Source: Crocinitomicaceae bacterium
GTDB taxonomy: Bacteria; Bacteroidota; Bacteroidia; Flavobacteriales_D; Crocinitomicaceae
Length of the DNA stretch: 64,000 nt
Direction: 5' to 3'
Assembly: GCA_022447585.1 (NCBI GenBank)
Contig: JAKVAR010000002.1
Coordinates: forward strand, 124,001-188,000
Every line of letters begins with the position of its first letter. The first letter of the stretch is position 1. Below the pieces are notes generated by a model. It worked only from the letters and a program-made list of their open reading frames with translations. It had not been told where the DNA came from and made no database searches. Below, one piece after another: positions 17,655-26,861 of this stretch. The translations under genes were made by a program, and so were the position numbers.

Positions 17655-19394
17655 CTATTGATTGTTAGATTTATTCATTAATTCCTTTGCTTGACCTGCC
17701 CAATCATCGCGTTCTGCGCGACCTTGGAACGAACCAGTTAATTCATCAAGAAGATCGTATTCTTCTTTAGTCATTTTACTTACTTGCTCATAAGTAAATA
17801 TCCCTATTTGGTTAAGCTTACCTTCTAATACCGGACCTACACCCGAAATTACTTTCAAGTCATCCTTTGAATCTTGAGAACCAGCACCTAGTTTTTCAAT
17901 CAGCGCAGATGCTTTAGCTGTAATCTCTTCATCCGTCAATTTAGTTTCGGTATTCTTAACTTCAGTTTTCACTACTTCAACTTTCTCAATAACTGGAGAT
18001 GCTGTTGGTTCATCATGATGCGTATCTGGGGCATTCTTATAAGATTCTCCTGAAGATTTCAAAATTGTCTTAACCTCTGCAATCGGTAGCACTGGGAAAT
18101 ATCTCGCAAATAACAGGAAGAAGACAAAGAACAATCCAATTGTGCCAACGTATACACCAATATCAATGTGACTTGGATAATGCATGCTCCATGAAGATGG
18201 AAGGTAATCTCTATGAATAGAAGTAACGATAATAACATATCGCTCGAACCACATTCCAATGTTTACAACGATAGAAATAATGAATGTAAATAATAAACTT
18301 CTTCTCAGTTTTCTAAACCACATTAACTGCGGAGAAATTACGTTACATGTCATCATTGACCAATACGCCCACCAATACGGTCCTGTCGCTCTATTAATAA
18401 ATGCGTATGCTTCATATTCAACACCAGAATACCAAGAAACGAACAACTCAGTAATATATGCAGTTCCAACGATGGATCCTGTTACCATAATTACAATATT
18501 CATGTACTCAACATGTCTTGTATGAATGTATGCCTCCAAGTTCATTGCCTTACGCATAACCAACATTAAAGTTTGTACCATTGCAAAACCAGAGAACACG
18601 GCTCCAGCAACGAAATAAGGAGGAAAAATAGTGGTGTGCCATCCAGGTATAACAGAAGTGGCGAAATCGAAAGATACAATCGAGTGTACCGAGAATACAA
18701 GAGGAGTTGCTAAACCTGCTAATACCAATGAAATTAATTCAAAACGATTCCAATGCTTAGCACGACCTGACCATCCAAAGGACAAGATCCCATACATTCT
18801 TTTTGAAATTGGCTTTTTAGCTCTATCTCTAATAGTTGCGAAATCAGGAATTAATCCAATGTACCAGAACACTAAAGAAACAGACAAATATGTAGAAATT
18901 GCGAAAACATCCCAAAGTAGTGGTGAGTTGAAGTTAACCCATAATGAACCAAAGTGATTTGGCAAAGGCATTACCCAATAGCCCATCCATAAACGCCCCA
19001 TGTGTATTAAAGGGAACATTCCCGCCATAAACACAGCAAAGATTGTCATGGCCTCAGCCGAACGGTTAATGGCCATTCTCCATTTCTGACGGAATAAAAG
19101 TAGTACCGCAGAAATTAATGTCCCCGCGTGACCAATACCAACCCACCAAACGAAGTTCGTAATATCCCACGCCCAACCAATGGTTTTATTCAATCCCCAA
19201 ACACCAACACCTGTTCCTAACAAATATAAGATACATCCTACACCATAAAGACCGATAATCAAGGCAATACCAAAAAGGACATACCATGTTTTTGGCGCTT
19301 TGTCCTCAATTGGCTTACAAACGTCTTCTGTAACGTCATTGAAGGTTTTATGACCTAAAATGAGGGGTTCTCTAATTGCTGCTTCCTTATGCAT
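17655..19394 (-). CDS. actC: Alternative Complex III subunit ActC (NrfD-like) with C-terminal HhH domain
   Basis: Quinol-binding membrane subunit, NrfD/PsrC family, with about ten helices in residues 1-440 (VWGLNKTIGWAWDITNFVWWVGIGHAGTLIS is the family hallmark). It has 579 residues, noticeably longer than the roughly 450-490 I expect. The extra part is a charged linker (about 445-510) and a 65-70 residue domain with the pattern LKVISGVGPVLEGKLNQIGI, FTYEQVSKMT, FQGRAERDDWAGQAKEL. This is the helix-hairpin-helix module also seen at the ends of some NuoE and ribosomal L21 proteins. Function in this place is unknown. Confidence 0.93.
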   Translation of the reverse strand: MHKEAAIREPLILGHKTFNDVTEDVCKPIEDKAPKTWYVLFGIALIIGLYGVGCILYLLGTGVGVWGLNKTIGWAWDITNFVWWVGIGHAGTLISAVLLLFRQKWRMAINRSAEAMTIFAVFMAGMFPLIHMGRLWMGYWVMPLPNHFGSLWVNFNSPLLWDVFAISTYLSVSLVFWYIGLIPDFATIRDRAKKPISKRMYGILSFGWSGRAKHWNRFELISLVLAGLATPLVFSVHSIVSFDFATSVIPGWHTTIFPPYFVAGAVFSGFAMVQTLMLVMRKAMNLEAYIHTRHVEYMNIVIMVTGSIVGTAYITELFVSWYSGVEYEAYAFINRATGPYWWAYWSMMTCNVISPQLMWFRKLRRSLLFTFIISIVVNIGMWFERYVIIVTSIHRDYLPSSWSMHYPSHIDIGVYVGTIGLFFVFFLLFARYFPVLPIAEVKTILKSSGESYKNAPDTHHDEPTASPVIEKVEVVKTEVKNTETKLTDEEITAKASALIEKLGAGSQDSKDDLKVISGVGPVLEGKLNQIGIFTYEQVSKMTKEEYDLLDELTGSFQGRAERDDWAGQAKELMNKSNNQ

Positions 19395-19415
19395 TACAAT
19401 AGGTTTTTATTTCAA

Positions 19416-22400
19416 TTAATGATTATTGTGTACTCCATGTTCTAAAGAACCATGATCATCACTATGAGCTTCTCCATGTCCACCTGCGTGATGTGATTCT
19501 TTAACTACCTGAAGTTCGTCCAATTCCTTATTATCTTCATTTCTAACTTTGACCTTAAACCAAACATTAGGTTTAACACCAATCTCTTCTAGTACCTGAT
19601 ATGATCTCTTGTCTTCTGAACTGCTTCGTACCTTAGATTTAAGATCATTCCAGTCTCCAAAAGTAATTGCACCTGCTGGACAAGCGTCTCCACAAACTGA
19701 AGACGTATCCTCATCAGTTAAAGCTCTACCCTCGGTTTTTGCCTTAAGTTTTGAAGCCTGAATATTTTGTACACACATTGAACATTTCTCCATTACACCT
19801 CTCGTTCTAACGGTTACATCCGGATTTAGAACCATACGTCCTAAATCATCTTGTGCAGGATTAATTTCAGCTTGTGCTTTGTAAGATGGGTAGTTGAACC
19901 AATTGAATCGACGCACTTTATAAGGACAGTTATTTGCACAATATCTTGTGCCAATACACCTGTTGTATGTCATTTGGTTTAATCCTTCATTACTATGCGT
20001 TGTTGCCGCGACCGGACAAACCGTTTCACATGGAGCGTGATTACAATGATGACACATCATAGGTTGATGAACCACTTTAGGATTCAATGATGGATCTTCA
20101 GCATCCGCAAACCATTCAATTTTACTTTTATCATGATCCTTTCTAGAACCAATCGTAGCCTCCTCATCTGACGAGAAATAACGGTCAATTCTAAGCCAAT
20201 GCATCTCTCGACCCTTTCTAACTTCAGCTTTTCCAACTACTGGCACATTATTTTCCGCCTGACAAGCAATAAGACATGTACCGCAACCGAAACAAGCATT
20301 CAAGTCAATAGTCATTGCCCACCTATGGCCAATTTTTTCAACTGGATGTTCATCCCATAAATCGAATTCACTCACTGGAGCTTCAACGTGATGTCCGTTT
20401 TCATCTAACTTTTGGAGTAAATGATCAGGATTATATGCTTGTTTATCTTTCGAGTTATAAATATCTAATGTAGTTTCTCTAACAACCGAATGGCGCCCCA
20501 TAACAGTTGAGTGAATTTGAGTAGCCGCTATTAAATACTTCTCATCCAATCGTTCTAATGATCCTGAAGTCTCAAATGAATAAGATCCGTTATTATATCC
20601 TACAAATTTAAATGCGTTACCACCGATTGGTAGAGGATTCCCATCTTCTGAGACCTCATATCCACCGTATTCTTTAGTTTGATAAGCAGCTTTACCTATC
20701 TTCTCACCATTACCACCTCTTCCATATCCGAGCGCAATCCCAATAGTACCTAAAGCCTGTCCAGGCAAAGGATATACAGGAAGGGTAAGTTCAGCCGAAC
20801 CAACTTTAACAGTACCTAAGTTCAAACCATTTTCTTGGTCAAAAGTTGTTGCATACCCTTCCATTTCAACCGGATTCATGGTAATACAGTTATCCCAAGT
20901 AACCTTTGTCATAGGATCTGGCATCTCCTGAAGCCATGGATTGTTAGCTTGTAAACCAATTCCCATACCGGCTTTTTGATACAGAACTATCTCCCGGTCA
21001 GAAGTAACCTTTGGAAATTTCAAACTAGACAAAGATTCATTTTTGAAGGCGATATCACTAGCGAAGTTCTCTTCCATATTACAAGAACTATTATGCACTA
21101 CGAAATTCCAAAAATCATTAAAATCATCGTAGCTTTCCGTAGCTAAATTTTGATAACTCTGCTCCTCCCAAAGATTTTTTATAAAGTTATAAGAAACTGT
21201 TGAATCTTTTCCTCCACGTTTCGCATCATTCGACCAAACTAAAATTGATTCAAGAGCGGAAGCCGTATTGTGTAAAGGTCTAATTGTAGGTTGAGCAACG
21301 CTATAATGATTTGAGACAGGACTGTAATCAGACCACGATTCTAAAGCATGTAAATCCGAAGCTACATACTTACATAAAGTGGCTGTTTCATCCGCATACA
21401 AGGAAAGTGAAACAGTCGTTTTAATCGCTTTTAATTTGTCACCAAATATTTTACCGTTTGGCAGAGTATACACTGGATTGACATTATAAAAAATAACTGA
21501 ATCCGGTCCCTTACCCTTAACAACATCTTGAACAAACTGATTCATCCTAGCATCGTCAGAAGCAAAGAGATTAACAGGTCTATTCATATTAATAGTTGTA
21601 CTATAAGCTCCTAATACACTATTTAATTTGTTCGTTAAAACCTGTAAGGACGTATCATTCGCACCACAAACAACTAAAGATTCGCTCTTTGATGCTTTCA
21701 AAGAAGCAATTGCTTGCTTAACTTTCTTTTCAAGATCTTTATTTAAAGTTTTAGAAACATTCGTAGATACACCAAAAGCATTTAACATATAAGCTAAAAC
21801 ATTCTTCTGCTCAGAAGGCTTTATCATCCCTCTAACATCTGCATTTGAACCCGTTATTGATAATACCGATTCAAACTGATAATGTTTCGACATCCAGTCA
21901 TTGTCTGGATTTCTAGTTAAACCATACTGCCCAGAAAATTGATTTGGTAACAACCATGAGTTTAAGAAATCAGCACCAATACTAACAATTGTTTTTGCCT
22001 TAGAAAAATCATAACTCGGAATGATAGCTTTTCCTGAATTAATTTCATCCGTTTGCAATGATAATTTGTTTGCTTCTCTCAGTGCCGAATATGAAACCGC
22101 ATCATATTGAATATGCTCCAACTTGCCTTCACCTATAGAATCCCCTAATTTATCAATTGCTCTAAGCATTGATGGGCTAATGATAGTATTTGTTACTAGA
22201 ACAACTTTATCCGACTTTTTAAGCCCAGACCTAACTTTTTTATCAAGGTCAGAATAAGTAGAATCTTCTCCATTTATTGTTGGCCTTTTAAGTCTTTCGC
22301 TATCATACAAGCTTAATACAGAAGCAGCTATTTGCGGGTTAATATTCCCCTTGGTAATACCGAAATCTTTATTACCCTTAATTAGAATCGGACGCCCTTC

Positions 22401-22736
22401 TCTAGTTTTTACTAGGATACTAGCATATGAATTTCCATCATAATATGTTGAGGCATACCAAGTTGGCATTCCTGGAGTAACATTTTCAGGCTTATTTACA
22501 TAAGGAATCGCCTTAGTAACGGGAGCCTCGCAAGCCGCGACCGTAGCAGCAGCAACACTAAAACCTAAAAACTTTAAGAAATCTCTTCTCCCTGTAGACG
22601 ATTCCTGCAAGCTATCATCAGATAAAAATTTATCTACAGAGTTTTCATTAGAAAATTCTTCATCCTTAGACTTCAAGAACTCTGGAGTTTCTTTCAATTC
22701 GTCTATTCCTTTCCAATATTTCCTTGTAATTCCCAT
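19416..22736 (-). CDS. actB: Alternative Complex III iron-sulfur subunit ActB
   Basis: Large periplasmic subunit of 1106 residues, a fusion of a molybdopterin-oxidoreductase-like part (without recognisable cofactor motifs) and a four-cluster ferredoxin part. The N-terminus has a twin-arginine motif (GRRDFLKFLG) followed by a lipobox-like AAC. In the C-terminal third are CFGCGTCLIACQ, CHHCNHAPCETVCP, CIGTRYCANNCP, CSMCVQN and CGDACP, enough Cys for three [4Fe-4S] clusters and one [3Fe-4S] or [4Fe-4S]. It ends in a His-rich tail. Confidence 0.95.
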   Translation of the reverse strand: MGITRKYWKGIDELKETPEFLKSKDEEFSNENSVDKFLSDDSLQESSTGRRDFLKFLGFSVAAATVAACEAPVTKAIPYVNKPENVTPGMPTWYASTYYDGNSYASILVKTREGRPILIKGNKDFGITKGNINPQIAASVLSLYDSERLKRPTINGEDSTYSDLDKKVRSGLKKSDKVVLVTNTIISPSMLRAIDKLGDSIGEGKLEHIQYDAVSYSALREANKLSLQTDEINSGKAIIPSYDFSKAKTIVSIGADFLNSWLLPNQFSGQYGLTRNPDNDWMSKHYQFESVLSITGSNADVRGMIKPSEQKNVLAYMLNAFGVSTNVSKTLNKDLEKKVKQAIASLKASKSESLVVCGANDTSLQVLTNKLNSVLGAYSTTINMNRPVNLFASDDARMNQFVQDVVKGKGPDSVIFYNVNPVYTLPNGKIFGDKLKAIKTTVSLSLYADETATLCKYVASDLHALESWSDYSPVSNHYSVAQPTIRPLHNTASALESILVWSNDAKRGGKDSTVSYNFIKNLWEEQSYQNLATESYDDFNDFWNFVVHNSSCNMEENFASDIAFKNESLSSLKFPKVTSDREIVLYQKAGMGIGLQANNPWLQEMPDPMTKVTWDNCITMNPVEMEGYATTFDQENGLNLGTVKVGSAELTLPVYPLPGQALGTIGIALGYGRGGNGEKIGKAAYQTKEYGGYEVSEDGNPLPIGGNAFKFVGYNNGSYSFETSGSLERLDEKYLIAATQIHSTVMGRHSVVRETTLDIYNSKDKQAYNPDHLLQKLDENGHHVEAPVSEFDLWDEHPVEKIGHRWAMTIDLNACFGCGTCLIACQAENNVPVVGKAEVRKGREMHWLRIDRYFSSDEEATIGSRKDHDKSKIEWFADAEDPSLNPKVVHQPMMCHHCNHAPCETVCPVAATTHSNEGLNQMTYNRCIGTRYCANNCPYKVRRFNWFNYPSYKAQAEINPAQDDLGRMVLNPDVTVRTRGVMEKCSMCVQNIQASKLKAKTEGRALTDEDTSSVCGDACPAGAITFGDWNDLKSKVRSSSEDKRSYQVLEEIGVKPNVWFKVKVRNEDNKELDELQVVKESHHAGGHGEAHSDDHGSLEHGVHNNH

Positions 22737-22768
22737 ATTCTATATATTCGAATAATTCTTCTTATCTC

Positions 22769-24112
22769 TTAATAATGGCATTTAGCACATTCCCATCCGC
22801 CTAACTCCATGACTGACACCTTACCGTCTTCTAAGTATTTACCGTATAGCTCTTTATCACCATCCATTAAACGCTTGTGGATTTCATCATAGTATCCGTC
22901 TTTCTTAGAATCTAATGCTCCATTAGAAATCTCTTTCTCCTTGTGACACTCGATACACCAACCCATTGTTAATGTCTTCTTGCTCAGCTTTATATTTCCT
23001 TCAACAGCGTTCAACTCTTCAATACTTCTCACTTTCGCCGTTTCCGTCATAGTTGTCATATCTCCGTGACATTGCTTACAATCTACCCCACCGACCTCAA
23101 CGTGTTGAGAGTGATTAAAGTAAACATGATCCGGAAGAACATGCACTCTGTTCCAAATGATTTCTTTCGTCTCACCTGTATACCTACCCCCTCCTGCAGG
23201 ATCAAATCCGGCAGCATCATAAATTTTCTGAATCTGTTCAGCTTGCTCAGGAGTTGCTCCAGCAATCTGTTTGTGACAATTCATACAAACATTCACAGTA
23301 GGCAAACCAGCAGATTTTGATTTAGTGACAGAATTATGACAGTATTTACAATCAATACCATTGACACCAGCGTGAACCGAGTGAGGAAATTCAATTGGTT
23401 GCGACGGCTGATACTCCTCAACAACACCTATTGAATATAGACCTAAGAATAAAGTCACTACAACGCCTAACACAACAACCACCGTACCGATGGCAACTAA
23501 TTTACGATTTGCCCAAGCGAATTGCTTTAACTCATCGCCATAAGACATATCCTCGTCATACTCTTCACCATCAGCTTCAGCAGCAGCCGACTTCAGCTGA
23601 CGTCGAACACCTCCAACAGCCAAAATGATAACGATAAAAACAATAGCAAGAATAATCCAAGTCCAACCTAAGCTTGACTCTTCATCCGACACATTGGCAA
23701 CAACACCAGGAACAGCCGAAACATCATTTGATTGTTCAACTTGAGAATCAACCCAATCAAAAATACTTGTAATTTGCTCATCCGTTAAATCGGGAAAGAT
23801 ACTCATCGCCGTTTCAGACCATGTTGAAACTGTTTGAGCATAAGGATCCGCAGCTGCAGCCACATTCCAATTCTTAACCCACTGAAGAATTGAACCTTCG
23901 GCAGCACCACCATCAGACCATTTCTGACGAACCTCGTAGAGCTTCGGCCCTGTACCATCCTTAAAAACTTGGTGACACGTTGCGCACTTCGCCTTAAATA
24001 AGGCGTCACCTTGTGCCTGGGCATTGAAAGCTCCAGTCAAAAACAACAATGTAAGTGCTCCAAAGCACCATTTACTAAGATCTCTAAACATCTGACTACT
24101 AGATATTTTCAT
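22769..24112 (-). CDS. actA: Alternative Complex III multiheme cytochrome ActA with fused monoheme domain
   Basis: First gene of the respiratory operon, 447 residues from the chosen ATG. An in-frame ATG at 24187 is unlikely, because a -7 promoter box (24160-24167) lies inside that extension. After a signal peptide (LTGAFNAQAQ) comes a class I cytochrome c domain with CATCH at about residues 43-47. Then a membrane helix (WIILAIVFIVIILAVGG), a second one (VVVVLGVVVTLFLGLYS), and the pentaheme part with CKYCH, CMNCH, CKQCH, CIECH and CAKCH. Six heme sites in total. It collects electrons from ActB. Confidence 0.93.
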   Translation of the reverse strand: MKISSSQMFRDLSKWCFGALTLLFLTGAFNAQAQGDALFKAKCATCHQVFKDGTGPKLYEVRQKWSDGGAAEGSILQWVKNWNVAAAADPYAQTVSTWSETAMSIFPDLTDEQITSIFDWVDSQVEQSNDVSAVPGVVANVSDEESSLGWTWIILAIVFIVIILAVGGVRRQLKSAAAEADGEEYDEDMSYGDELKQFAWANRKLVAIGTVVVVLGVVVTLFLGLYSIGVVEEYQPSQPIEFPHSVHAGVNGIDCKYCHNSVTKSKSAGLPTVNVCMNCHKQIAGATPEQAEQIQKIYDAAGFDPAGGGRYTGETKEIIWNRVHVLPDHVYFNHSQHVEVGGVDCKQCHGDMTTMTETAKVRSIEELNAVEGNIKLSKKTLTMGWCIECHKEKEISNGALDSKKDGYYDEIHKRLMDGDKELYGKYLEDGKVSVMELGGWECAKCHY

Positions 24113-24159
24113 GTAAAAAACTGTTAGTCCCACATCGAAAAAACACTTTTCGACGGTAG

Positions 24160-24167
24160 CAAATTTA
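24160..24167 (-). promoter_or_regulatory. Candidate -7 element of the act-cox operon
   Basis: Minus-strand TAAATTTG fits TAnnTTTG. Its position, 48 bases before the ATG at 24112, sets the actA start. A small hairpin (TCGAAAA/TTTTCGA, 24135-24153) sits at the presumed transcript start. No TTG at -33 is seen. Confidence 0.5.
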
Positions 24168-24363
24168 GTACAAATGTGATATTTCATGACAGTTTTATGA
24201 CAATAAAAGTTGTGAATAACTTAATTTAAAATCATTCTAAATAAGAGGGTGTCGAGCTTTAAAATTAACATTCTTTCACAACTTACTTCATACCATAAGA
24301 TTACGTCATCTAAATTGCTTCGGCATAAAGATTGATTGAAGTATTTTGTAATTTAGCAGCAGT

Positions 24364-24783
24364 ATGAAAATAAATTCAAAGAAAACAATCGTATTTATAA
24401 TAGGATTAACTTTTGCATCGAGCTCAATATTTGCTCAACAAGGAAGCATTGAGGTTATCAAAGATAATAGGATAGATGCGCTAGTAGAAAAACAAAGTGA
24501 GGTTATTCCACCTGCGATTAATCCTCAGATTAATGGTTATAGAATTCAATTGTTTTTTGACTCAGATAGAAGTAAATTGAATGACGCTAAATCGAAGTTT
24601 ATTTCATATTACAAGACGATCGATACTTATATTACTTACAATGCTCCAAACTTCTTTCTCAAAGTTGGAGATTTCAGAACACGACTTGAAGCAGAAAAAA
24701 TCAAGTCCGAAATCGAAGCAGAATTCCCTACCAGTTTCGTTGTTAAGGAAAAAATTAATTTACCTCGTTTAGAGAAGGAGTAA
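24364..24783 (+). CDS. Secreted SPOR domain protein
   Basis: A 139-residue exported protein. The signal peptide ends with SSSIFAQQ at about residue 22-26. The C-terminal ~80 residues have the SPOR pattern: GYRIQLFFDSDRSKLNDAKSKF, then FFLKVGDFRTRLEAEKIKSEIEAEFP. SPOR domains bind denuded peptidoglycan glycan strands. The short length suggests an accessory envelope protein rather than an enzyme. It starts a plus-strand cluster with rnpA and the S41 protease; the gap to rnpA is 12 bases. Confidence 0.85.
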   Translation: MKINSKKTIVFIIGLTFASSSIFAQQGSIEVIKDNRIDALVEKQSEVIPPAINPQINGYRIQLFFDSDRSKLNDAKSKFISYYKTIDTYITYNAPNFFLKVGDFRTRLEAEKIKSEIEAEFPTSFVVKEKINLPRLEKE

Positions 24784-24795
24784 TTTTGTCTGACA

Positions 24796-25188
24796 ATGAA
24801 CTACAAGCTAGGTAAAAACTATAAGCTTTGCAGCAAGTCCATCATTGATGACTTGTTTTACGATGGAGTAACTATCAAATCATATCCGTTTAAAGCCATT
24901 TTTAAAGAAGTAAACCTCTTGAACGCGCCTTCTTTTCAAGTTGTTTTTTCTGCGCCAAAAAAAACTTTTAAGAAAGCGGTCCAGCGCAACCATATCAAAA
25001 GGAAATCAAAGGAAGCCTTTCGTTTAAATAAAAACACACTCGAATCTTACCTTAAACAGAAAAATAAGCAAATTGCATTGTTTTTGGTATATTCAACTCC
25101 TGAAGAATTCGACCATTCTATTTTAGAAAAGAAAACGATCAAACTTTTCAATAAAATCATCAACAAACTCGAAGAAACAAATGCTTAA
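24796..25188 (+). CDS. rnpA: Ribonuclease P protein component
   Basis: Basic RNA-binding protein of 130 residues, the protein part of RNase P, which trims the 5' ends of tRNA precursors. The RNR signature is present as VQRNHIKRKSKEAFR at about residues 62-76. It is not next to rpmH as in many bacteria; instead its 3' end overlaps the S41 protease gene by 8 bases. Confidence 0.93.
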   Translation: MNYKLGKNYKLCSKSIIDDLFYDGVTIKSYPFKAIFKEVNLLNAPSFQVVFSAPKKTFKKAVQRNHIKRKSKEAFRLNKNTLESYLKQKNKQIALFLVYSTPEEFDHSILEKKTIKLFNKIINKLEETNA

Positions 25189-26827
25189 TACCGTGAACAA
25201 AATCAAACTAATTCTTTTAGTAATAGTATTATCCACTACTAATATTTCGAGTGCTCAATCAAATGGTTTTGAAGTAGTTCGTAGTTTAGAATTATTAGAT
25301 CAGATATATGAGCATCTTGAAAAGTACTATGTCGATGATTTAGAAACGGGGAAAATGTCCAAAACGGCAATCGATGCCATGCTGAAAGAATTAGACCCCT
25401 ACACAGTTTACTACCATGAATCCAACCTTGAGGATTATCAGCTCATGACTACTGGACAATATGGAGGGATCGGTGCTTTAATTCGAAAGCATGATGAATT
25501 TGTTTACATATCAGAACCTTACGAAGGCAACCCGGCCGAAAAATCGGGTTTGAAAGCAGGAGATAAAATTCTTGAGATTGACGGCAAAAACATGAAGAAC
25601 AAAAGCTCTGCCGATGTTTCAGCTGCATTAAAAGGTCCTAAAGGAACGGATGTTGTTATTCAAGTAGAAAGGAATAACTCTTCAACACAAACCATTACTG
25701 TAGTTAGAGATGAGATAAAACTTCCGGATGTCCCTTATTCTGGCATGTTGAATTCCAACGTCGGATATATCAAGTTAAATAGCTTCACGAGATCTGCTTC
25801 TCCATCAGTTAAAAAAGCCTTTTCTGAATTAAAGAATGAAGGTATGAAAGAATTGATTCTTGACCTTCGTGGTAATGGTGGTGGGCTTTTAATTGAAGCT
25901 GTTCGTATAGTTAATATGTTTATTCCTAAAGATCAAGTAGTGGTTAATACTAAAGGTAGAGTTATAGAGGAAAATAGAGTCTACAAAACCGCGGATCAGC
26001 CAATGGATTTAGAAATCCCTTTAGTTGTACTAGTGGATGGAGGTTCAGCGTCAGCATCTGAAATCGTATCCGGTAGTTTACAGGATTTAGATCGCGCTGT
26101 AATTGTGGGGACAACTTCTTTTGGTAAAGGTTTAGTTCAAAGAACATATGACCTCAGTTATGGGTCTAAAGTAAAGCTTACTATTGCAAAGTATTATACT
26201 CCTTCAGGTCGTTGTGTTCAGCGGTTAGAATACTACGATAAAGAACAAGGTGAAACCCCTGCTGAGATTGCAGATTCATTAGTAAGAAAATTCAAAACAA
26301 AGAATGGAAGAGAAGTAATTGACGGCAGGGGTATTGAGCCAGACCTTGAAGTCGAATTGAAAGATCTTAGCCGGTTCACGGCAACAATTTTTAGAAATCA
26401 CTTTTTCTTCAATTTTGCAACCTCATACTATTACTCTCATCCAACAATAAAGAATGCATCAGATTTTGAATTGACCGATGAGGAATACAATGAATTTAAA
26501 GCCTACGTGCTTGATCAAGATTTCTCCTATTCAACAGCTTCAGAAGAAATGTTAAAGAAAATGAAGGAAACTGCAGAAGAAGAAGGCTTTTTCGAAGATT
26601 CAGAAGCTGAATTTAATTCATTAATGGACAAAGTGGTCCCTTCTAAAGAGAGAGATCTAGAAAAGTTCAAATCGGAGATTAAATCCCTTTTAGAAAACGA
26701 AATAATTTCTAGATATTACTACCAAAAAGGAAGGGCAAAAAACTCTTTTAAAGAAGATGTTTTCATTGAAAAATCATTAGAAGTACTAAAAGATAAAAAG
26801 CAGTACGATACTATTCTTAAGAAATAG
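25181..26827 (+). CDS. S41 family C-terminal processing peptidase
   Basis: Exported serine protease of 548 residues, of the CtpA/Prc type, that cleaves protein C-termini in the periplasm. The signal peptide ends in SSAQS. A PDZ domain is at about residues 85-165 (GGIGALIRKHDE, then PAEKSGLKAGDKILEIDG). The S41 core has the catalytic Ser in DGGSASASEIVSG and the Lys in TSFGKGLVQ. A C-terminal helical extension of about 130 residues is rich in Glu and Lys. It is translationally linked to rnpA by overlap. Confidence 0.93.
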   Translation: MLNTVNKIKLILLVIVLSTTNISSAQSNGFEVVRSLELLDQIYEHLEKYYVDDLETGKMSKTAIDAMLKELDPYTVYYHESNLEDYQLMTTGQYGGIGALIRKHDEFVYISEPYEGNPAEKSGLKAGDKILEIDGKNMKNKSSADVSAALKGPKGTDVVIQVERNNSSTQTITVVRDEIKLPDVPYSGMLNSNVGYIKLNSFTRSASPSVKKAFSELKNEGMKELILDLRGNGGGLLIEAVRIVNMFIPKDQVVVNTKGRVIEENRVYKTADQPMDLEIPLVVLVDGGSASASEIVSGSLQDLDRAVIVGTTSFGKGLVQRTYDLSYGSKVKLTIAKYYTPSGRCVQRLEYYDKEQGETPAEIADSLVRKFKTKNGREVIDGRGIEPDLEVELKDLSRFTATIFRNHFFFNFATSYYYSHPTIKNASDFELTDEEYNEFKAYVLDQDFSYSTASEEMLKKMKETAEEEGFFEDSEAEFNSLMDKVVPSKERDLEKFKSEIKSLLENEIISRYYYQKGRAKNSFKEDVFIEKSLEVLKDKKQYDTILKK

Positions 26828-26861
26828 TCGTTCTTCTATTAAATTTTAGCCTCTACATATT

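Noticed and set aside
23083-23265. Short minus-strand frames inside actA
   Set aside because: Off-frame overlaps of a multiheme cytochrome gene; no independent start signal or motif.
24189-24363. Small RNA or tRNA in the largest gap
   Set aside because: No cloverleaf or strong hairpin with a T-run was found; only promoter-like sequence is supported.
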